A stretch of 18,483 nt of DNA. Origin: Candidatus Limnocylindria bacterium. GTDB taxonomy: Bacteria; Chloroflexota; Limnocylindria; QHBO01. The number at the start of each line of letters is the position of its first letter. Position 1 is the first letter of the stretch. The stretch lies in NCBI GenBank assembly GCA_030146365.1, contig JASLBU010000170.1:1-18483 (forward strand), given 5' to 3'. The position numbers and the translations under genes were made by a program. The notes under the pieces are model-generated. The model had not been told where the DNA came from and did no database searches. It saw only the letters and a list, made by a program, of their open reading frames with translations. Positions 14,631-18,483 of the stretch are shown here, one piece after another.

Positions 14631-15455
14631 ATGTACCGCCGCAGCATCGCCGGGGCACTCGCGGTCTTCACAATGACAGCCACCGCATGTGCTGGCGCCG
14701 CCGTGCCAACGCCATCCACGTCGAGTGCGCCCCAGACGACCCCGCTGGGACCGTTTCCAAGCGCGCTGGCCTCCGGGCTGGAGGTCGAGACAGACGTGGC
14801 TTACACGGCCGAGACTGACTGTGGCGGCACGCCGTGCACCGTGCCCGGAGACGTGCTCGCGCCTGCGTCCGGGCAAGACCTTCCGACGGTCGTGATGCTG
14901 GGCGGCGGGTCCACGCCATTCGCCGAGCGCCGATACCAGGCGGGTCTCGCCGCAGAGCTGGCCGGGCGCGGTGCCGTGGTGTTCCTGATGTCCTACCGAT
15001 CCGCCGTCACGGGCAACTACGACTCGGACAGCGCCAGCGATGCCCGCTGCGCAGTGGTCTATGCGCGCGCCAACACGGCGGCCTACGGTGGCGATCCGGA
15101 CCGCGTCGTCATTGTCGGCCACTCGCAGGGCGGCCTCATCGGGCTCGAGGTCGCCTTGGCAGCCGACGAAGAGCTCGAAGCGTGCGCCGCCGAGGGGAAC
15201 TCGCGGCCCGACGGAGTCATTGGCCTGGGTGCTCCCGGTCCGCGACTCGCGGTCGCGGTGCCGAACGCTCCGCCCGTGTGGCTCTTCGCCGGTGCGGACG
15301 ACGGTGATGCCGAGGCCGCCGCGAAACGCCTGCGGGACCGCGGCGTGCGGGCCGAGGCGCAGGAACTGCCTGGCGTCACCCACGAAGGCATCACCGACCC
15401 GGCCGCCGCACCAGAGGTCGTCGATTTCATCATGGAGGCGCTCGGTTCGATCTAG
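14631..15455 (+). CDS. Secreted alpha/beta-hydrolase (esterase-like)
   Basis: This 274-aa protein has an N-terminal signal sequence (RRSIAGALAVFTMTATACAG). The Cys fits a weak lipobox, so it may be a lipoprotein, with a Thr/Ser/Pro tether. The hydrolase core shows LGGGSTPFAERRYQ (oxyanion region), GHSQGG with nucleophile S165, acid candidates D223/D224 in FAGADDG, and H251 in GVTHEG. The pattern resembles dienelactone-hydrolase/BD-FAE type esterases that act outside the membrane. The start is uncertain: a GTG at 14622 in frame adds three residues, and neither has an SD. Its TAG stop overlaps the TAG of the convergent reductase gene within CTAG. Confidence 0.85.
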   Translation: MYRRSIAGALAVFTMTATACAGAAVPTPSTSSAPQTTPLGPFPSALASGLEVETDVAYTAETDCGGTPCTVPGDVLAPASGQDLPTVVMLGGGSTPFAERRYQAGLAAELAGRGAVVFLMSYRSAVTGNYDSDSASDARCAVVYARANTAAYGGDPDRVVIVGHSQGGLIGLEVALAADEELEACAAEGNSRPDGVIGLGAPGPRLAVAVPNAPPVWLFAGADDGDAEAAAKRLRDRGVRAEAQELPGVTHEGITDPAAAPEVVDFIMEALGSI

Positions 15456-16096
15456 CCCTTCACGACGCGGTACTTGAGATGCACGACCCCTGGCGCCTCC
15501 ACCGTGCGGACCGGCTCGAGCTGCACGCCGGACGCGACATCTTCGAACAGGCGTGCACCGCCGCCGAGGAGGATGGGGACGACGTGGAGCTCTAGCTCGT
15601 CGACCAGCCTCGCCGCCAAGTACTGGTTGATCGTCTTCGCGCCGCCGCCGATGAAGACATCCTTTTGGCCGGCTGCCTCCCGGGCTCGTTGGAGCGCGGA
15701 CTCGATGCCATCGGTGACGAAGGTGAAGGTCGTGTCTGCCAATGTGAGCGGCTCCCGCTCGTGGTGCGTGAGGACGAAGACCGGCTTGTGGAACGGCGGG
15801 CTCTCGCCCCACCAGCCGGGCCACGGACTGTCGCCCCACTCCCCTCGTTCCGGCGGGCCGAACTTGCCGCGACCCATGATCTCCGCTCCGACGCGGGAGA
15901 ACGCCTCCTCCACGACGGGTGTGCTGGCGTCCTCCTCGCCACCGTCCATGCCGGCGCGCCGGCGCCACGCTTCGAGCGGGATCATCCAGTCGTGAAGCCG
16001 ATCCCCGTTCTCCCCGAGCGGGTGCTCCATGCTCTGATTCCGGCCCGCGACGTAGCCGTCCAGCGACGTCGAGATGTGCACACGTACCTTGCCCAT
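15452..16096 (-). CDS. Dihydrofolate reductase-family (RibD C-terminal type) protein
   Basis: This 214-aa protein is a probable NAD(P)H-dependent reductase. It opens with KVRVHISTSLDGYVAG, has the middle motif EIMGRGKFGPP and PVFVLTHHEREPL, and ends with VFIGGGAKTINQYLAARLVDELELHVVPILLGGGARLFED, the RibD-C/DHFR-like nucleotide-binding half. These YwjB/YyaP-like proteins are neither true folA nor the bifunctional ribD, and their substrates are largely unknown. The ATG at 16096 fits the family start; an ATG at 16129, 4 nt after the upstream stop, would add 11 residues. It lies 37 nt downstream of the pterin-dehydratase-like/VOC gene, so a pteridine-related role is conceivable. Confidence 0.88.
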   Translation of the reverse strand: MGKVRVHISTSLDGYVAGRNQSMEHPLGENGDRLHDWMIPLEAWRRRAGMDGGEEDASTPVVEEAFSRVGAEIMGRGKFGPPERGEWGDSPWPGWWGESPPFHKPVFVLTHHEREPLTLADTTFTFVTDGIESALQRAREAAGQKDVFIGGGAKTINQYLAARLVDELELHVVPILLGGGARLFEDVASGVQLEPVRTVEAPGVVHLKYRVVKG

Positions 16097-16133
16097 GTCC
16101 GATAGACCAGGATCTGCCCGGAAACTCATCGGC

Positions 16134-16802
16134 TCAGCCGGCCTCGTCTGACTCCGGCGTCGGCGCGCCGTCGGGCCACGCGGCGATGCAGACCTTGTTT
16201 CCGGACCGGTCTGCGAGGATCCAGGCCCCCGGTGCAGCCGAGTCGTCCACGACCCGCCCGCCGGCCGCCACGGCAGCATGCATGCGCGCTTCGGCATCTT
16301 CGCGCGCCACCGATACGTCGACGTGCATGGCGTGACGCAGCGGCTTGCCCGGGTCGAGGTCCTGCATCCAGACGGTGGAGCCCTGACCGAGCGGGTCGAT
16401 GCAGTTGTCCTCGTGGAGTGGCGCGTATCCCAGCGCTGCACGCCAGAACCCGAGGTCGATCGCGTCGGGCTTCGCGGCCACCGCCAGCTGGATCTCCTGG
16501 ACGGCACCCCGATCCGGCGTGGCACCGAGGTCCCGTGCGACGGCCGAGATTTCGCGCGCCACGTCGACGTGCTTGGCCTCGGTGCCCCACATCTCCCGGG
16601 TGAGCTTCACCGTGAGGCGGTCAGCGGCGGCCGTCAGCAGCGTCCGCTGTTCGAGCCCGCTCACATCCGCCACCGCTGCAGCCAGTCGTGCAGCCTCCGC
16701 CAGGGACCCGACCCTGAAGACGGCCGTTGGACCACCGTGAAGGATCACCCAGTCCTCGAGTCCATCGGCCGAGAGAAAGTCCCGCCAGCCCTGTTCGCTC
16801 AT
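16134..16802 (-). CDS. Pterin-dehydratase-like and VOC domain fusion
   Basis: This protein of 222 aa has an N-terminal domain (about 5-95: ADGLEDWVILHGGPTAVF, LAEAARLAAAVADV, DRLTVKLT, AKHVDVAREISAVARDLG) that follows the 4a-hydroxytetrahydrobiopterin dehydratase fold. The catalytic HHP of true dehydratases is missing (GLEQRTLL instead), so that activity is doubtful. The C-terminal domain is VOC-like (IDLGFWRAALGY, MHVDVSVAREDAEARMHAAVAAGGRVVDD, ILADRSGNKVCIA). This domain pair is familiar from high-GC bacteria. The start at MSEQGWRDF fits the family; an ATG at 16907 (MASNG) would add 35 residues and place the start next to the PadR operator. Confidence 0.8.
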   Translation of the reverse strand: MSEQGWRDFLSADGLEDWVILHGGPTAVFRVGSLAEAARLAAAVADVSGLEQRTLLTAAADRLTVKLTREMWGTEAKHVDVAREISAVARDLGATPDRGAVQEIQLAVAAKPDAIDLGFWRAALGYAPLHEDNCIDPLGQGSTVWMQDLDPGKPLRHAMHVDVSVAREDAEARMHAAVAAGGRVVDDSAAPGAWILADRSGNKVCIAAWPDGAPTPESDEAG

Positions 16803-16915
16803 GCCCTCACAGTAGTCCGTGATGGCGGCAGTATCTGTCAACTTTTCGGCCCAGACGGTCACCCTCGTGCCCGGGGGAAGCGAACCGTCGGCACCGTTGG
16901 AAGCCATGAGGCCGC

Positions 16916-16944
16916 TTGACCTATATCGGTGACGGATATAGCAT
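16916..16944 (+). promoter_or_regulatory. Promoter of padR-like gene
   Basis: TTGACC (16916-16921) and TAGCAT (16939-16944) are separated by 17 nt and match consensus at 5 of 6 and 4 of 6 positions. The predicted start near 16951 leaves a short leader with GGAG (16971-16974) before the GTG at 16980. Confidence 0.6.
16921..16941. promoter_or_regulatory. Operator for the PadR regulator
   Basis: CTATATC and GATATAG form a perfect 7-bp inverted repeat with a 7-nt spacer. The site fills the spacer of the padR-like promoter and touches both boxes, so bound regulator would block RNA polymerase. Autorepression is typical of PadR proteins. The same site may also affect the divergent minus-strand gene. 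Confidence 0.6.
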
Positions 16945-16979
16945 AGCTCCGTCGCGGATCTAGTTGTTGCGGAGACACG

Positions 16980-17339
16980 GTGAAGAACAAGTCGGGCTCG
17001 CCACTCACGCCGGCCGTGCTGCACATCCTGCTCGCCCTCTCCACCGAGGAGCGGCACGGCTACGGAATCATGAAGCAGGTCGAGCGGGAGTCACACGGGA
17101 AGGTGAAGATGGGGCCCGGCACGCTGTACGGATCGCTGGGACGGATGATGGAAGCTGGTCTCATCCGCGAAGGCGACCGCAGGGTCGACCCCGCGATGGA
17201 CGACGAGCGGCGCATCTACTACACCCTCACGGGCCTCGGGCAGAAGGCCCTGGATGCGGAGCTTGACCGCTACCGCGAGGTCGTGGCCGTCGCGACCGAG
17301 AAGCGCCTTACCCACAACGCGTTCCCCCATGGCGTCTGA
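16980..17339 (+). CDS. PadR-family transcriptional regulator
   Basis: This 119-aa protein is a small PadR (subfamily 2 size) DNA-binding repressor. The winged helix is clear: PAVLHILLALSTEERHGYGIMKQVERES, KMGPGTLYGSLGRMMEAGLIRE and the wing DERRIYYTLTGLGQKAL, followed by a C-terminal dimerisation helix (AELDRYREVVAVATEKRL). The GTG start is supported by GGAG 5 nt upstream and by the KNKSG start preceding the first helix. It overlaps the next gene by 11 nt, the usual arrangement of PadR with a membrane-protein target gene. A palindrome in its promoter indicates autoregulation. The effector is unknown. Confidence 0.94.
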   Translation: MKNKSGSPLTPAVLHILLALSTEERHGYGIMKQVERESHGKVKMGPGTLYGSLGRMMEAGLIREGDRRVDPAMDDERRIYYTLTGLGQKALDAELDRYREVVAVATEKRLTHNAFPHGV

Positions 17340-18102
17340 CCGATCGATCCGCCGCTATCGGCGCTGGTACGCGACGCTGCTTCGGCTCTACCCGAGGCCA
17401 TACCAGGACCGGTTCGGTGAGCCGATGGTGCAGACCTTCACCGACCTCGCCCGCGAGCGCCGGGACGCGAACGGCGACCTCCACGGTTTTGCCGTCGGGA
17501 CCTTCGCGGAAACCGCGGCGGGAATCATCAGGGAGAACGCGACGCACATGATCGTCGAGAACAGGAACTACCTTCGCTGGGTCCTCATCACGGCGGCAGT
17601 CCTCGCCGTGCCCCTGTTGCTGATGGTGTTCCGCATCGGCGTCCCCGACCCGGGCAGCGGCACGGACGGCGTGGACTGGGGGCCGATGGACTTCGCGATC
17701 GTCGGCATCCTCGTCCTCGGGAGCGGCCTGCTGTACGAGTACGCCACCAGGCGGGCGAGGAACCTCGAGCACCGGGCGGCGGTCGCCATCGCTGCCGCCG
17801 CAGGACTGTTCCTCGTCTGGGCCAACCTCGCGGTCGGAATGATGGACGTTGAGCCCGCGAATCTCATGTACGTCCTCGTGCTGGCCGTCGCTCTCATCGG
17901 CGCGGCGATCGCCCGCTTCGAGCCGCGCGAGGCATCGATCGCGATGTTCGTGACGGCGGCGGCACACGCCACCGTGGCCGCCATCGGCGTGGTCGCGGCT
18001 CTCGGCCCGGAGCTTCGAGCCGACGCATTTCTCGTCGCGGCGTGGGTCGCTTCCGCCCTCCTGTTCCGCCAGGCGAGCATCGCTCCATCACCAACCCGGT
18101 AA
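17329..18102 (+). CDS. Polytopic membrane protein paired with PadR
   Basis: This 257-aa protein has a cytosolic N-terminal segment with the motif LYPRPYQDRFGEPMVQTFTDL (residues 20-40). That segment is seen at the start of many uncharacterised membrane proteins encoded next to PadR regulators. Six predicted TM helices follow (WVLITAAVLAVPLLLMVF, FAIVGILVLGSGLLYEY, RAAVAIAAAAGLFLVW, LMYVLVLAVALIGAAI, VTAAAHATVAAIGVVAAL, FLVAAWVASALLF). The ATG lies inside the padR-like gene, so translation is probably coupled. It is probably controlled by that regulator. No transport or enzymatic motif is visible. Confidence 0.85.
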   Translation: MASDRSIRRYRRWYATLLRLYPRPYQDRFGEPMVQTFTDLARERRDANGDLHGFAVGTFAETAAGIIRENATHMIVENRNYLRWVLITAAVLAVPLLLMVFRIGVPDPGSGTDGVDWGPMDFAIVGILVLGSGLLYEYATRRARNLEHRAAVAIAAAAGLFLVWANLAVGMMDVEPANLMYVLVLAVALIGAAIARFEPREASIAMFVTAAAHATVAAIGVVAALGPELRADAFLVAAWVASALLFRQASIAPSPTR

Positions 18103-18123
18103 CGAAGAGGGGTATCCGTTCTC

Positions 18124-18483
18124 ATGCAGCCTTCCATCACCAGACCGGCTCCGTCACCGCAGCGACCGGGGATCGTCGCCGCGGGGGCGATCCTCGCGGC
18201 CATCGCCGGCGTCGTCGTCATCCTCGGTGTCCTTGCCGGCGCGTTCGTCATCCATGGCGTCGATAGCCTCGACGCCGGCGACGCGCTCATCGTCACGCCG
18301 GGGCTCGTGCTCGCCGGCATGTACCTGGCCTTGGCCCACGGTGCGTGGACGCTCAAGCGGTGGGCATGGACGCTCGGTGTGGTCGCCGCCGTGGCCACCA
18401 TCCTGTACACGGCTGTGATCCTCGTCGCACAGTGGGGCGAGCTGATGCGTGACGCCCCGGCCCTTGCCTGGATGGGCGTACTG
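18124..18483 (+). CDS. Membrane protein, truncated by window edge
   Basis: An open frame runs from an ATG at 18124 to the last base without a stop, giving 120 residues. GAGGGG (18107-18112) lies 11 nt upstream. The N-terminal 15 residues are Pro/Ser-rich, and at least three TM helices follow (IVAAGAILAAIAGVVVILGVLAGAFVI, ALIVTPGLVLAGMYLALAHGAW, WTLGVVAAVATILYTAVILVA). It lies 21 nt after the preceding membrane-protein gene and is probably the third gene of the PadR-controlled unit. No family is recognised. Confidence 0.7.
   Translation, partial: MQPSITRPAPSPQRPGIVAAGAILAAIAGVVVILGVLAGAFVIHGVDSLDAGDALIVTPGLVLAGMYLALAHGAWTLKRWAWTLGVVAAVATILYTAVILVAQWGELMRDAPALAWMGVL

Noticed and set aside
14514..15968. 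Minus-strand open frame of 484 codons
   Set aside because: It crosses the VOC, hydrolase and reductase genes, is Arg/Gly-rich and matches no domain; the overlapped genes have clear motifs.
1..18483. Searched by eye for tRNA, rRNA, transposase, integrase, att sites and CRISPR repeats
   Set aside because: No cloverleaf with a tRNA T-arm signature, no recombinase motif and no regularly spaced repeat was seen; a dedicated RNA search could still find something missed.

Overview
The window is GC-rich, densely packed bacterial chromosomal DNA. The long DnaE (HLHVH PHP start, PDIDIDF polymerase motif), the Ser/Ala/Pro-rich lipoprotein linker and the zinc-ribbon/TM/linker protein resemble uncultured Chloroflexota of the Limnocylindria type. 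That placement is inference at modest confidence, and an actinobacterium cannot be excluded. No rRNA, tRNA, transposase, integrase or CRISPR array is visible.

Layout. 1-553: a small acidic, glycine-tailed protein of unknown function. 554-1003: a 450-bp gene-free stretch holding five inverted repeats, among them a 69-nt hairpin with 29 pairs and a PadR-box-like palindrome. 1004-1741: a membrane protein with an N-terminal zinc ribbon. 1743-4103 (minus): a three-gene unit of Rieske oxygenase, an unrecognised 96-aa protein and a nitrilase-family C-N hydrolase, the last two overlapping by 4 nt. 4235-6980 (plus, divergent): a complete amino-acid-type ABC importer (lipoprotein, permease, ATPase). 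Together these two divergent units look like an uptake-plus-catabolism module for a small nitrogenous compound.

6987-8685 (minus): an AI-2E-family permease and a winged-helix-like protein. 8727-9629 (plus): a membrane-anchored J-domain protein. 9657-13463 (minus): the replicative DNA polymerase III alpha subunit, with an intact-looking PHP domain and a long disordered linker before its C-terminal domain. 13678-14064 (minus): an ABM-type small monooxygenase, divergent from a VOC protein and an alpha/beta-hydrolase (14207-15455). 15452-16802 (minus): a DHFR/RibD-type reductase and a pterin-dehydratase-like/VOC fusion. 16980 to the end (plus): a PadR regulator whose operator sits inside its own promoter, a translationally coupled membrane protein, and a second membrane protein cut by the window edge.

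The packing is tight: one convergent pair shares its stop codons in a CTAG, another is 1 nt apart, and several same-strand genes overlap by 4-11 nt. Some starts lack a Shine-Dalgarno but have a TAnnnT box 6-9 nt upstream, suggesting leaderless transcripts. The points most worth following are the long hairpin at 599-667 and the importer/Rieske/96-aa/nitrilase module, whose binding protein appears to have lost the usual alpha-ammonium-binding Asp.
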